Assembly: GCF_014898055.3 (NCBI RefSeq)
Contig: NW_023605305.1
Span: 116,386,234 to 116,450,233 of the forward strand
Direction: 5' to 3'
Length of the DNA: 64,000 nucleotides
Origin: Talpa occidentalis
Lineage: Eukaryota > Chordata > Mammalia > Eulipotyphla > Talpidae
Shown one piece after another: positions 12,101 through 24,180 of the stretch (its first letter is position 1; the number at the start of each line of letters is the position of its first letter). A model generated the notes under the pieces. It worked only from the letters and a program-made list of their open reading frames with translations, searched no databases and was not told where the DNA came from. Made by a program: the position numbers and the translations under genes.

Positions 12101-12385
12101 GTGGCGCAGCAAGGAGGAATTGGGCGTGTGGCTGTGACTTCAGGGGTACACCAGTGAGCCCCACATCTCGGGATGGGCTCAGTGACAGGACTGAGCAGTC
12201 TGGGGCCTCTGGGGACCACCCGGAGGTGCGGGTGCCCTGGCCTATGTGGCACCTGAGGACGCCCACGTGGGGGGGCTGCCCCTGAACACCCGTGTGGCCA
12301 TCACCAGGTCCCCATGGGCCTCCTGGGCAGGACACAGGGCTCTTGATACCCGGCTTCCTGTCTGGCCTCCCATGGAGACACTACC
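9175..12385. other. GC-rich intron, no gene seen
   Basis: Long featureless GC-rich stretch. Only small simple repeats are seen, for example GGCT repeats near 10041-10056 and GGGA repeats at 11227-11242, and an AT-richer spot at 11716-11810 (CATAAATATTGG, CAGATTAATAATGG). Overlapping open frames on both strands lack any recognised homology. Confidence 0.5.
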
Positions 12386-12386
12386 G

Positions 12387-12475
12387 TGGATGGTGACTAT
12401 GACCACAGTGCCTGTGACGTTTCGTTAGGATGGTGACCGTGACGATGGTGGTGACGCTGATGACGGTGGTGGCAG
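12387..12475 (+). repeat. Degenerate GATGGT/GTGAC minisatellite
   Basis: Imperfect repeats of GATGGTGACNNTGAC, TGGTGACGCTGATGACGG and GGTGGTGGC type, with a purine/T bias on the plus strand. Confidence 0.7.
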
Positions 12476-12599
12476 CATCTGAGGTGGAGCTGCTCTGCGC
12501 TGCTCTTCGCACCTGTGTGCATGTGCTTCTGGTGCCGGTTCCGGGCCCCGGGCCCCGGGCCAGGCATCATCTTGCTTTTGCAGGATGGGGCCTCAGTAG

Positions 12600-12860
12600 A
12601 CTGCGGCTTTGTTGATGACCAAGTGTTTTAGCATCGGAGACGATATTTTAGAGCAGGTAAAGAAAGCGCTTTGACTGTGTCAGCTGCTGGAGGTGAGGGT
12701 GAGGCATGAGGGGGAGGGCGCGACTCCAGGAAAAGGGCCCCTTTTGTTTCCCATGGAGGGAGTTCATAGCTGCAACTGAAAAAATGTAATGTATTCCAGG
12801 GTCAAATAGAAAACCTTTATATAGCAAATCACTCAGCGCTGTAATCAAAACAGCCAAATA
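12600..12860. promoter_or_regulatory. AT-rich island pair, candidate conserved non-coding element
   Basis: Two AT-richer blocks (12605-12690 and 12738-12860) with words such as GATATTTTAGAGCAGG, AAAGAAAGCGCTTTGACTG, GTAATGTATTCC, CCTTTATATAGC and AGCGCTGTAATC. They break sharply from the surrounding CpG-rich intron and no transposon match is apparent. Confidence 0.4.
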
Positions 12861-13264
12861 TACCCTGTGCAGCCCACGCGTGATGGAGCCCAAGGCCGCT
12901 CGAGCTGGAAGGAGCCACCCCCTCCCCTCACTGGAACCCTGGGGGAAGGCAGGAGAGGCCAGGGCAGATCCTCGGGGACAAGGTCAGCCCCAAGGTCACA
13001 GACTGCCTGTCCATCTCGATTAACTGGCAAGTTCTGGGCCTGCCAGTGCCTGTGAGGAATTCCTGAGCTTGCAACCTCGCCCCCCGTGGCCCCCGCTGTG
13101 CATGGGGTGGAGGGGGTGCCGTGGCAGGCGCTGGGGTGGGGTAGACAGGCCGCGCACCCTCGTGGTCTCCTCGTGGCCTCAGCCCCTCTGTGCTAAATGG
13201 GACCGAGACCCTGAGGATCAAGTTTCTTGCGGTTTCAAAATGCTTCCATTGCTGTTTATTTAAA

Positions 13265-13400
13265 TCTGGGGGTCAGAGTCCGGGTTCCACTCCTAGGCCC
13301 TATGGGGCCGGGGGCGGGAGCTCGGGAGCGGGGTGCCCCCTCGTGGTGTGACCTTGAGGCACGCTCAGCCTCTGTGGCCATTTCTCCAATTAGAACCCTC
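13265..13400 (+). mobile_element. MIR SINE relic
   Basis: The core GGTCAGAGTCCGGGTTCCACTCC followed after a GC-rich insert by GTGTGACCTTGAGGCACG, CTCAGCCTCTGTGGCCATTTCTCC follows the MIR consensus order (tRNA-like B-box region, then the ctgtgtgaccttgggcaagt core and the cctcagtttcctcatct 3' half). Confidence 0.75.
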
Positions 13401-13424
13401 CCACTCTACCTCTGTGCAGAGCGA

Positions 13425-13725
13425 AGCTAAATTAGAACAATGGGAGGCGCTGGGGGGGCTATATATAACGCGTGCATATTTATCTCGGGCAGCACCGATG
13501 CTGTTGTTCTCACCGGCGCCCGCTCTGCGTGCCTCCCTCGCGGCAATAGGGCCGTGACTAATGGAGCCGGTCCCCAGCGCTGCGGGGAGAGGGGAGAGGC
13601 GCGGTGGAGGCCGAGGCTACTTCCCACCCATCAGACTCTCCCTGTGTATTTTTATTCCTCAGGGTTAAATAACACGTGTGTCTGGTCCATGTTTCCCGGG
13701 CCAAAAATAGAGACCAACTCGGTGC
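13425..13725. promoter_or_regulatory. Candidate conserved element with A/T-rich motifs
   Basis: Two blocks: 13425-13500 with CTAAATTAGAACAATGGGAG, GGCTATATATAACGCG and GCATATTTATC, and 13645-13715 with GTATTTTTATTCC, GGGTTAAATAACAC and CCAAAAATAGAG (resembling MEF2 or CArG-type sites). GC-rich sequence lies between. TATATATAA alone is not evidence for a promoter; no exon follows in either direction. Confidence 0.4.
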
Positions 13726-14819
13726 CCGGATGAAGAAACCAGCTCGGAAACCCACACGAGCAAAAGTACAGGGCGCCCTTGTTGGGCTGGGCTCTCCCAG
13801 GTGGGGGCCAGGCCTGGGTCAGTATGGACATTGGTAGTCGCTTGACAGTGCCAGGCTGGCCCAGGCCACGAAGCACGTCCACGTCGTAGTTTAGCACCTG
13901 CTAAGTGCTGCTAGCATGTAGCAGCGTGTTAGCGTGAGCACCACGGACACTCAGGCGGCTGCTTGGAAGGCCTAGAACCAGGCGTCTTAGCCAGGCTGTC
14001 AGGAGAGGAGGCGGCGCAGAGACGCAGAACTGGTCAGAAGGTCGAAACAGGAGCTTGATCACAGGCCACTTCTATGGGTGGAAGGTTCAGGGGCTTCCCT
14101 GAACCTCCCGGAGGGCCAGATGCCTTTTTGGCCTCACAGCCCTGCCCCGTCCGCTGGTCTGTCCCGTCACTCCCTCGCGCAGGACACCCCTACTCCCTCT
14201 CGCAGGACACCCCGTCTTCCTGCTCCCTCCGTCCTCAGACTCTGCCATCAAAAGTCTTCCCGCCCCAGAGCCACGCAAAGATGGTCTCCAGCCTCTGCTT
14301 GGCCCTGATGACTGGCTCAGGCACCCTGCACGGCCACCGACTGTGCAGCCAGGCCCATAAGGCCGCCCGGGCCAACCGTCTCCTTGTGATTCACAGGCCT
14401 GAGCGCCACTCTGCATCGGCGCGGCTTCTCCACCTCCCCTGGATCCGCGGGCCTTGAGTCTTTCCAGATTCCCAGTCGGGCTGCTCAGTACGATGTAGGT
14501 CGAGACCCGGCCTATAGGGGCCGGAGCCCAGGCCACGCCTCGGGGACACTCCCTCCAGGCCACTGCCAGGACCACCCGGCCCAGTGTCCTCGCTCTGCCT
14601 CCAGCGCGTTCTCCGCCCCTCCGCTCCGGGAGGGCTGCTGTCTGCCGGGACCGCGCCCTGGCCTTTGCCACTTGTCTGATCCCAGCAGCACCCTGAGGCT
14701 GAGCTAATCAGAGGTCAGAGATCAGCTCACACGCCGGACTGTGGGTCATTCTCTGTTCAGCTCTGCGCAGAAGTGGCTCATCCTTCCCCGCACGTCCCTG
14801 CGGGTTTCACCACCCCCCA

Positions 14820-14945
14820 CAGAGGCTTAGCTGGCATTGTATTGAGATTGAATAGAAGCCTGCATTTGCCTTATTCTCTGGGAAAGTATTGGTTGTTGAA
14901 AGAAAAAAAAATCCTTGCCTAATTCTTTGGACCCCTGAGCTCCCT
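14820..14945. promoter_or_regulatory. AT-rich island, candidate conserved non-coding element
   Basis: Words GGCATTGTATTGAGATTGAATAG, TTGCCTTATTCTCTGGG, AAGTATTGGTTGTTG and a run of A, then CCTAATTCTTTGG. Composition contrasts with its flanks. A 3' poly-A-like run could also mean an old retroposed fragment. Confidence 0.35.
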
Positions 14946-17890
14946 GATGGGCACTGAGCTGTCCCTGGTTGGAGCACAGGCGGCTGCAGCTGCCCTCACC
15001 CTTACGGGGAACAAGCCAGTGCCAGCAGCTAGAACGCGCCTCCTTCTGGCCACACCACGCACGCCCGCGGGCTTCTCTTGTCAACAATGCAGCCAAGGTC
15101 GAAGAGGTCAGACCATTTCCCAAAGTCAGGAACCATTTTGCCAGACCACAGGCCCGCGACCCCCATGGGAGCCCCGCCCCCCCCACAACTGGCTGTACCT
15201 GATTTTCGTGAATGTCTTTATTTTAGGGCCCCCTGATGTCTGCTGAGCTGTCCAGTCCTGGGCGACCCTGGTTTGGGCCCGAGTCACCCGCTTGTCCCTT
15301 GGAGGCTTCTGGGACACACTCGGGGTAGGTCTCGGGACAGACTCTTGTAGCTGGGCTCCTGCCGAGGTGCCAGGCCACCCGGTGCCACCGTCCTCGAGCC
15401 AGATAGCCTCCTGTGTCCCTCTGCATCCCCTTTTCCCCTGGCCCCAGGTGTCTCATTGCCCTCGGCGTGTCTGTGGCCTGGAAAGGAGCCTGGCGCTCAG
15501 TAGTGCCGCAGGGCGCGTTTACTAAGGGGCAGGCGCTGTCTAGTGCCCTCGAGGGATTCGCCTGCAGCCCTGGAGCCTAGGCAGGGCTGGAACCGGGTCT
15601 CGCTGCATCTCCCTGTCTCCCCGCAGGGGAGGAGGTGGCTGTGGGCTTGTTACTACGGCGACGGCAGCCCCCACGGAGCGCGCCGCCCTCCTGACAGCTC
15701 CCGGAGGGACTGGAGTCCTCATCCCCACTAGAAGGTATCAAGTCGCCTCAGTCAAGTCATCTCCAGGTTCCCTGAGCCCTGCCAGTGCGCTCCGAGGCCC
15801 CAGTCTGTCCTGGGTTGGAGGACAGGCCCCTCCCGCCTGAAAGCCCACACGCTCCTGGTGGCCTCCGGGTCCTGGCCAGGGCGCCGCCGGGGCCACGCTC
15901 GTTAGCTGCTGACCGCAGGCCTCCCGGGCCCCTTTGTGCGGCCACCACTCGGCACGGCCTCCTCCTCCCAGCCCTGAGCGTCTCCTGCTGATGCTGTTTG
16001 TTTCTCTGAAAGCCGCCGGCTGTAATGGGCTCATTAAGAAGACGTCCCCTCTCCCGGGCCAGGAGCAAGGCAGGGGCACAGCGGCTCCTCACGGCTCCTC
16101 ACGCCTCCCCTTGCCAGGCAACGGCACAATGGGGAAGGCTCGGTCAGCACCAGCCCCACCGGCCAGAACAGGCCCTGCCCGGCCCAGCTGTGAGCAGGAC
16201 TTGTTCTCTCTCTCGGGCGCGCTCTGCCGCAGAGCCGCCTGGCCTCGCCTTCCACACCGCCCCCTCCTTCTGAGCCAGGAGGGCACCCTGGAGCCCTGCA
16301 GCAGGGTCATAGGCCCCAGGCCTGGCGGTGGGGCCGACCGAGACCCAGCCTGGAGCGCCTGAGCTGGGGCCGCCCCTGCGCCTCCGTGGGCACAGCTGGT
16401 GGCCGTGGCGCCCGGCGCCGGCGCAGCCCGGATGGCGCCTCGGGCCCTCACAAAGCACCGGGCGGGCGGAAGAGACAGTGTGTCTTATGGGCCAGAAAAC
16501 CGCCACTCGGGACAAAAGGCCGGGGCGGGCGCTAGAGGAAGGCTGCTCCCCGCCAGCCCAGCGCGTCCTCTGTGACTTCCTCCCTGGAAGGGAGGACGGG
16601 CCCCTGCTGGACGGAAGGCTCGGCCTCCGGGACGGATGCCTGTGTGGGTGCCCAGCGGCACCCGAGGCTCCCCTGGTGACAGAGCAGTGGGCAGCCGGCC
16701 GGGGATGGACACTGGAGCGTTCTGTAAAGGCTTTGTGGGAACCACCTTGGATTGGACACACACACCCCGCTGCGTGGCCTGACTGCGTGGCCTGACCCCC
16801 ATTCTAGGCGCCTCGCTGGCCCCCCGAGGACGGCAGTTGTGAGAACCAACTCCCAGGGCCTAGGTGAGCTGGCTTCACACTTACAATGGCCACTTGTCAA
16901 TTTTCCACCAAAGCAGCCACAAGCAGAGACCGGCTGGGGCGCCCTGGGGCTCGGAGCTCAGCTCCAAGTAACCCGCGGACACAACGCTTGCCTGTGAAAT
17001 GTCTCTTGTGGCGAAAGTTCACCTTGGGGTCTCCTCCAGCAGGTCTGCGGCCGCTTCCAGGCCGCCATGGCGGAGTCGGGGGTTGAGACGGAGCCAACGC
17101 CCAAAACACCCACTGCCTGGCCCTCCCCTAAAGGAAACTCCCTTCTCAGCCGGGGCTGGCCCTGTGCCCCCATATCTGTGCACCCGCCCTCCACCCAGGG
17201 CACAGCTGGTGTCACAGCGAGGGAGGGGCTCTACCTGGCACCTTAGTGTGAGTGGAGCCAGGGGTGCCAACACCCTGTGGGGACCTGCCCCAGCCAAGAT
17301 GTCGGCCCCGAGATGCCAAGGCTCTGACCTTGAGAACCGGATGAGCCTCTGCCCCTCATCCTTCATGTCTGTTCTCCCAGTGGGACACAAACCGCCTCTA
17401 TGTCAGGGAGGCAGAGGGCTGTGCCTTGGGCCTCCATCGTCCGTTTGCCTGTGGGCTTATCCGTAACTGGGGACCATGAGTGGCGTCACCGCCTTCAGAA
17501 GCTCGTGCCTGGCGCCAGGCGGTGGACTCAGTCTCGTCCGCCGCCCTCGCATTCACCGGCGTTGGAACCGTGTGTGGTGGGCACCGGAGTAGCCTCCTGC
17601 ACGCGGGCCTCGGAGCAGTCCTGCCATCTGGCCCCAGCGACGGGCCGCTTACTGTCGCGCCGGAACCCCAGGATGCTCTTGGCTCTTCCTTTCCCTGCTT
17701 TCATGTGGGCAAAATAATCTGCTTAGCCCATCGTGCACCCCGTCATGATGCACCGGCGCAAACTCGGTGCCCCAAAAGCCAGCCTTCGAGACGCGGTGCT
17801 CGGCCATGTCGGGGTGGTGGGTCAGCAGCTCTGGCGACCCCGTGACCCACGTTCCGGAGGCTTCTGCAGGAAATGCGAGGCTGTGGCTCA
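14946..17890. other. GC-rich intron, no gene seen
   Basis: No exon, RNA gene or clear transposon. A small patch at 15985-16045 (GATGCTGTTTGTTTCTCTG, GTAATGGGCTCATTAAGAAG) is less GC-rich and might be a short conserved element. Direct words such as CTGCGTGGCCTGACTGCGTG at about 16770-16795 are minor duplications. Confidence 0.45.
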
Positions 17891-17892
17891 CC

Positions 17893-17990
17893 AAGATGCT
17901 GGAGCATATTAGCATCTAAATAGGTTTCTTGTTTGTCTCCCAGATAGCCTCATAATTGAAATACCACTGAGAATGGGATAACTTGGGGGA
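17893..17990. promoter_or_regulatory. AT-rich island, candidate conserved non-coding element
   Basis: A sharply AT-rich block with GGAGCATATTAGCATCTAAA, TAGGTTTCTTG, CCTCATAATTGAAATACC and GAATGGGATAAC. TAATTG/CATAATTG words are typical homeodomain cores. Confidence 0.4.
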
Positions 17991-18129
17991 GAACGTCAGC
18001 AGGTGTCGGAAGCGCTGCCTCTCGAGACAGACACGGGGCTCGACAGTGGTGACCGGCGGGCACAGAGGCGGCGGGCGCCTTTGTATGGATCAGTGAATAG
18101 TTCGTTAGGGACGCGTGTGAGCTGCAGAA

Positions 18130-18375
18130 AGAGATCATTTGGGTTCAGACCCCATCTTTGCTTCCTGGTAATGACCGTGGGGCTCCCGAGCCTGGATGCC
18201 GGCCCCGGCACATGAGGCCTCAGTGCTTGTCCCTGTGCTGAGAGGGCTTGTCGGTGACCCCGGCCAGGGGGTCACTTCTCTGGGCTCTGTTTGTCCATCT
18301 GTAAAAGCGAGTGATGGCGGCTCCCCTGCCTGTTTTGTTGGGCGTGTCAGGCTCGACGGAGCTGCTTAAACGTGA
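18130..18375 (+). mobile_element. MIR SINE relic
   Basis: TTTGGGTTCAGACCCCATC corresponds to the tRNA-derived half, and GGGTCACTTCTCTGGGC, TTTGTCCATCTGTAAAAG, GTTTTGTTGGGCGTGTCAGG to the 3' half of MIR (core, then catctgtaaaatgggg and the gttgtgaggat segment). Confidence 0.65.
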
Positions 18376-19184
18376 GGACAGTCCTTCCTAATGCCCACGC
18401 CTGGGGTTCCGCAAGCCCCGTGCAGCCAAATCAAAACTGGTTTGGGCTCCCAGCACTGTGGGGGGGACCCCAGTGACCGGGTAGGCGTGGGGTTTCGGTG
18501 GGCGGGAGGCCCCGGGAAGGTGGGACGGGCATTCTGGAAAGTGACAGGCCTGGATGCTGAGCAGATCTCTGGGAGAAGCATCTCAGGGCTTGAATGCAAA
18601 GGCCTTCACGCCAGAGCTGGGATCTGAATTCCACTGAGGGACAAAGCTGGGAGATCAGTAGAGTCAAGAACTTCAGGCAAATGACGAGGGTGGGGTGGGG
18701 GTGGCGGCGGGTGAGTGTGGACACAGTGGCCATCGGACGGGTGTGACGGCATCCTGGGGAGCGCCAAACAGCTGGGACGCCGGGGGCGGGGTCCCCGTGG
18801 TGTGCTTAACGGCCGTGGCACTGGCAGCCGATGGGCTCGGCCGCCCAGACCCGCCGGGATCACTCAGCTGCTTCTGATGACACTTGATCAGCTCTGTTAA
18901 GCTTTCAGATTGCCCCGGAGCCCCATTAAAACACAGATTTCAGCTCAGCAATTTTGAGGAGGGGCCTGAGAGCCTGTCCTCTTGGCAGGTGATGGACTGT
19001 GACCCAGAGTCGGCCAGAGCCCTTCCGCGTTCAAGACAGACGTCGACGGCCACGTCAGCGCTCCAGTGAGGCGGGTTTGGGGGGTGGTCACGGTGATGGG
19101 GGCCACGGTCTGCAGTTAATGGGGGGGGGCTGCATAGTCTGCCTTGTTTAATGGGGGACCCAAGAGGCCAACAGGCAGGAGACC

Positions 19185-19260
19185 TGGGTGTGGTCCTGAT
19201 TCTGTCACTTGGCGTGTGTGGGGCCTGGAGCGGGACAGCCTGGGACAGTGACTCAGCTGC
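19185..19260 (+). mobile_element. Possible MIR relic
   Basis: GAGACCTGGGTGTGGTCCTGATTCTGTCACTTGG followed by GTGTGTGGGGCCTGGAG parallels the MIR core, but the match is short. The wide spacing of the rest makes it uncertain. The long run of G at about 19120-19130 precedes it. Confidence 0.45.
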
Positions 19261-20334
19261 TGTATCTGAGACCGAAAGACCAACGACGCTGAAGACCTGG
19301 GCGGGGGTAGGTCACGAGGTCTAGTGCCTTATCGGGACCCCAGAGAGCCCCACCGCCCACCCTGTGAGCACGCGGGGAGGACAGGGCCCCGCCAGGCCCT
19401 GAGCTACGGCCTTGATTTGGGGCAGCCCAGCTCTCCCCCTCAGGACGAGACGGAAACGCGCGCTGTTGCAGCCACCGGCATTGATTTCTCAGTAGCATCC
19501 CCGCGGGGAGGGCGGCACCTTTCCCGCCTAACTCATTGGCTTCTGCTTGTACTTAGAAAACCCCCAAACCGTGTCCCTGCCTCCTGCTCGCGCCGGCGTC
19601 AAGCCCTGCCCGCCTCTCAGCTTCATGGCCTGCCGCCCTCCTTGCTCACGCCGGACTCCAGGCCTGGTTGCCACATCGCACACACACCAGGGCTTCCCGT
19701 CGTGAGCCTCTGCACGTGACCCACCGTCCGTCCCGAAGGCAGATGCTTCTCATGAGTGCGCCCCCTTCCTCCAGGCCTCAGAGACCCCTTCCCCTGCCAT
19801 CGACCTCGGCAGTTCTCACAGGAGGGCAGCTTTGCCCACCGCCACCCCCCAAACATTCCAATGTCTGTAGATGCCTGCTCCTGGCATCTAGGGCGGGTGG
19901 TGCTGCCGGCATCTGGGGTGGAGGCCAGGGATGTGACCCCCCACAATGCACAGGGCAGCCCCCAAGCAAGAATCACCTGGCCCAAGTGGCAAAAGCTGCA
20001 GAAGCTCCAGGGGCTCCCCACATTGACACTCGCCCCACCAGGACTCTCTACCTCATGTCTCCACTCAGTTTCCTTAAAAACATCCGCCCTTGTCTAAAAT
20101 CACTCAGTTCGCTTCATTGTTGTCTCTCCCGTCAGTTCATGGGAGCAGGGGCCCTGTCTTGTCTTGTCCACTGATGGGCCTGGTGCCTAGGCCGCGGCCT
20201 GACCGCTCAGTGCAGGAAGGAAGGGAAACGGAAGTGGCTGCTGAACACAAATTGAGGCAAATCGACGCACACAACCCCCTTCACCATGGAATGTCACAGC
20301 TAAAGACTGAGCTGCAGGTGATGCCATCTGTGAC

Positions 20335-21185
20335 AAGTCAAAGAATGGAAGAAAACGTTGTTGAACTTATATCTGATGAGGACGTGGATCTCGAACATAT
20401 AAAGAGCTCTGATAATTCAACAAGAAAAAGCCAACCAACCCAACTGAAAAATGAGGATGATATTACACTGACCTTTAGATGCGCGGGTAGTAACAAGCAA
20501 CAAGATGCCGCCACTTACAGTGGGAAGATGCAAGATGCAGGCCCAAACCACAGAGAGGTGCCACCTCGCACCCACCAGAATGGCTGTAACTCAACAGTGG
20601 CAAGGGCGAGCGAGGATGTGGCCTCCCGTATGTTGCCTGTGGGCATTTAAAATAGTGCAGCCACATCACAGCAGCTTGCTGGCTCCTGGAGAAGCTAAGC
20701 TGAAAGTCATAGCAAGTCCACCCAGAACGAAGAAAATGCCACGTGGCAACCTGGGCAAGAGTGTTCCCAGCAGCATTGGTGCCAATAGCCAGAAAATAGA
20801 AACAACCCAAATGTCCATCAACCAACTGATGGAGGGGTAAGCAGGCCTGGGCAGCCCACACGATGGAATAGCACGCAGCCATGAAAAGGAGGGGCACTGA
20901 TTCATGCTTCATCTCGGATAAATCTCGAAAACATGCTCAACAAAACGTCCCTCTCAGGAGACCACGTCTCTTGTGATTCCTTTTATGTGAAATGTCCAGA
21001 CTCAGGCGCTCTACACAGAGAGAATGCACATTAGTGGTTCTTAGGGTGGGGCCGCGGCCATGGGAAGGACAACTAACGGCTTCGGAGCTGCTTTCTGGTG
21101 GGAAGATGTTCTGCGATTCGGCTGTGACGACTGACATGCACATCTGCAGGGGGTGAGGAGACACTGAATTCGGCATGTGACATGG
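20335..21185 (+). mobile_element. L1 LINE 3' end (ORF2 end plus 3' UTR)
   Basis: The order AGAATGGAAGAAAACG, TATATCTGATGAGG, AACATATAAAGAGCTCTG, CCACAGAGAGGTGCCACCTC, ACCCACCAGAATGGCTG, AGCGAGGATGTGG, GAAACAACCCAAATGTCCATCAACC, GATGGAATAGCACGCAGCC, GAAAAGGAGGGGCACTGA and CGATTCGGCTGTGACG is that of the mammalian L1 ORF2 tail and an L1M-type 3' UTR, ending near ACACTGAATTCGG. The frame is broken: the longest residual frame (20090-20650) only partly follows it. The L1 runs opposite to GRIA1, as expected for surviving intronic L1s. Confidence 0.9.
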
Positions 21186-21189
21186 GGGA

Positions 21190-24070
21190 CCCGTGTCGCG
21201 GGAGACGTGTCTTAGTGAAGAGACCAGAGGACGCCCGCGGAGGCGCGAGTGCTGGGGAGGAGCGTTGTCTCCATGGAGGGAGCACTTCCGCCGGTTTCCT
21301 TTCTTGGGCAGGGGACGATGGGCAGAAACCCACCCAGGAGAGCGCCCTTTCCCCGTTCGCTCTATTTGGGGCACATGAGCGCTCAAGGCAGGTCTGCAGG
21401 CAAAATGGCAAAAGTGGAATCAGAACCTGGCTGGGCAATGGCGCGGCCCCCTCCCGTCCCCTGCCTGCGCGCTGTCCCCTCCGCCTGCCGCTTGAAGGAC
21501 TGCGCCTGCGCGGAGTCCCCGTGGCCACCCACCCCCCAAGAGCCTCTCTGGACGGGGTCTGGTGACCCCTCGACCCCCGCGCGGCACCCATGAGTGCACC
21601 CAGGGGCTGCGTGGGGGCCTTCAGCCCCGGGAGCTGGCTGGACTGGACGGAAGCTTTCGGCCCAGAAGCCCCCGCTCCAGCCCCGTTCCGGATCCCGCTG
21701 CGCTGTGGGAGCTCACTCGTGGGCGCCGTGGCCGGCGAGGCCTCAGGCCGCACCCGCACGGAGACTTGGCCCCCTGTGCTGGGACTGCAGAGCCCCCAGC
21801 GCGGCCGATGGGCACCCCGGTCCACGTGTGTGGTGTGTGGTCTGGGGCACTGACCTCGGAGGGCAGACCCTCCCCCTCCCCCTCCCCGAAGACAGGACGG
21901 GCGTGGGCAAAGCAGGGGCGGGGGGCAAAGGCCCATAGGTGAAGACCTGCCACCTCCTTGAGTCAGGGAGGCCTGACAATGGAAGGGAATGCGGATGAAC
22001 GCCCACTTCTTTCTAGAAATATCCTCGACATCGCCATCATTTATGCTTCTGAAAGCACATCCTTCAGTGCGTGGAGCCTCCCTAAGCCGCGGCGCTTAAC
22101 GCTCACGTGGACGTGTCGTTTGGGAGCCTTCCCGGCGCAGGGGCCTCTCGGGCGTGGCTGCAGGCGGCTGGCCGGGACGCCTGGCCCTGGACGCTGGGGC
22201 TGGCTCACCTGCGCCCACGGAAGGGGGCCTGCTCCGTGACAAGGCCCGGGACCGCAGGCCCCGTCAGCTGAGGGACTGCTCTCGGCCGGCACGCGCAGTC
22301 CTGAGCCGGTGCCGAGGGCTGGGTGAGCCGGGCTGGGCATCTGGGCGGCCGCTGGGGACCTGGAAGCGGTGACATTTGGAGGCCCTGCTCTCCAGGACAC
22401 CCCTGCTCCGGCCCCGGGCCGTCAGCCGCCAGGAAGCAAACAAGCCAGCACTGAGATGCCCCGGCGAGCAGGCGTGGCCTCCGGAGCGGGTCCCGGCGGG
22501 GCTGGGCAGAGGGAGTGCATGCCCGCTCCTCGGGGTCGCCTTTGCCCCGGGCCGGGGCCACCCACCGGGCGGGTAACGCTGCTCACAGGTCATTTGCTGC
22601 CGGCAAACCCGTGAAATTGGAAATCGGCCTCGCAGGCGACTGTGGCCTCGGGTGCCCGGCTGGCGCCGTGAGGAGAGATGCCAGCGGCAGGAGCAGCCCC
22701 ACGTGCGGCAGGCACCTGGCGAGCCCGTGGCTGGGGAGGGCTGGGCTTTTCTCTGTGTCTGGAGGCGCGCGTGGCTGCTGCTTTTCCTCGCTCCCCAAGG
22801 GCCAGGGCTGGGCCTGGAAGGACGGCTCCCGCCGCCCCGCGCTGGAGAGTGCCCGGAGGGTCAAGGGCAGAAAGGGCGGCGCCCCTCGGCCAGGGAGGGC
22901 AGGCTGCGGGGGTGGTGGCTGCGGGAAGGTGCCGAGGAGACTGTGGGCGGCAGTGGGCGGGGACCTGGCACTCGGCGGCGCTGGAGAGCCCAGCGCGCGG
23001 CCAGAGCTCTGTTCTCTTCCCTCGCCTGCGTCCTGCCCACCGGGCATCCTGGCCTCAGGAAGCTGGTCTCAGCTGCGAGCGAGGGGAGAGTGCCCAGGGC
23101 TCGGGGCTGAGAGCAAAGGAGGGGGATCCTTCTAAGGGGCAGTGAAGGGAAAGCAGAAGGACCCGGTCTCGCACCCGCAGAGCCTGCTCTGCCGTCCGGG
23201 CCGTGGGCTGGAGGGGCGAGGCAGGGCAGCGGGTCCTCCGGCGCGGGTGACCTGAGCAGGCAGACGTCACCCGCCCTTCTTGGGGACCCCGTCCGGGCGT
23301 GCTAAGGGGTTGGAACGGAAGGGAGTGTGCAAGCGCTCACACTACGCGTGATCCAATTGTGAGTCATGGTTTGGGGGAACGAGTCTCCGGTGTGGACCCC
23401 GTGGCGGCCGCGCCGGCCCCGTGGCCAGGGGACAGCACCCGGGCGGGGGTCGGCGCCAGGCCCGGCTATGCTCCCAGGCCCCCCACGGTCTGCCGAGCCC
23501 CACGGTGTCTCTGAATCTGCACATCCACCTGGGGCGCACCTGGGGGTCCTCCTGTCTCAGCCCCGGAACCGGCGACACCGCTTGTGCGAGGCCTCACTGC
23601 TACTGGCAGAGCAGGACGCTTGGACCTTGAGGTCAGAACTGACATTTTCCCGCAGCGGGTTTGCCCTCAGCTGTCGCTGCTGACGGGTTTTGTCCCCGCT
23701 CCGAGCACATCAGCACCTGAGAGGAGCTGAAACCAACAGCAGCAGGTGAGCCCTGGCGGCCCCACGCCTGCGTGTGCGACCCTCTCCCCGGCGCGCCCCG
23801 GCCTCCCCAAGGCCCCGGTGGCCGCCTCCGCTGTGAAGCCGGCTGAGCCCCCAGCCGGCCGCCAGTCGCTCACTGCCCACTCCCTCGGCGCTGTCCGCCC
23901 CCGGGGGCACGGGACCCTCGGCATTCTGCGCCCCTAGCCCCGCCGTGCAGCTGGGAGGCCCCGGGCGAGGCGGCCACCTGCGTCTGCGGTCACTGAGCAC
24001 CCCCAGTGTCGCCTGAGGCTGGGGCCCACGCACCCCCTTTCACCTGGATGCCAGGCGTGTCCTGCAGGTA
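21190..24070. other. GC-rich intron, no gene seen, with one AT-rich patch
   Basis: High-CpG intron. At 22005-22095 there is a less GC-rich patch (TTTCTAGAAATATCC, CATCGCCATCATTTATGC) that may be a conserved element. Short CCCCT runs occur at about 21868-21887. Long frames in 22515-23145 on both strands are mutually overlapping and of biased composition. Confidence 0.45.
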
Positions 24071-24079
24071 CGCGTGCTT

Positions 24080-24180
24080 GTCTTTATTTTAAAGACCGGA
24101 AGATCGAGGCCCAAGAGGCCTGGAAGAACCGTCTCCGTCACCCGCTCGTGAGCGTGGGAACCGGGTGTCCGGCGAGGCCG
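24080..24180 (-). mobile_element. MIR SINE relic, antisense
   Basis: TTATTTTAAAGACCGGAAGATCGAGGCCCAAGAGGCCTGG and CGTCACCCGCTCGTGAGCG, then GGGAACCGGG follow the antisense MIR order (attttacagatgaggaaactgaggcccagagagg, gtcacacagctagtaag, gaacccagg). Confidence 0.55.

Noticed and set aside
13460..13475. TATATATAA as a TATA box
   Set aside because: No exon, CpG promoter or RNA follows on either strand; it is an isolated AT-rich word in a candidate conserved element.
20090..20650. 186-codon frame at 20.1-20.65 kb
   Set aside because: It overlays a degraded L1 ORF2 tail, with broken reading frame relative to L1 protein. It is a transposon relic, not a host gene.
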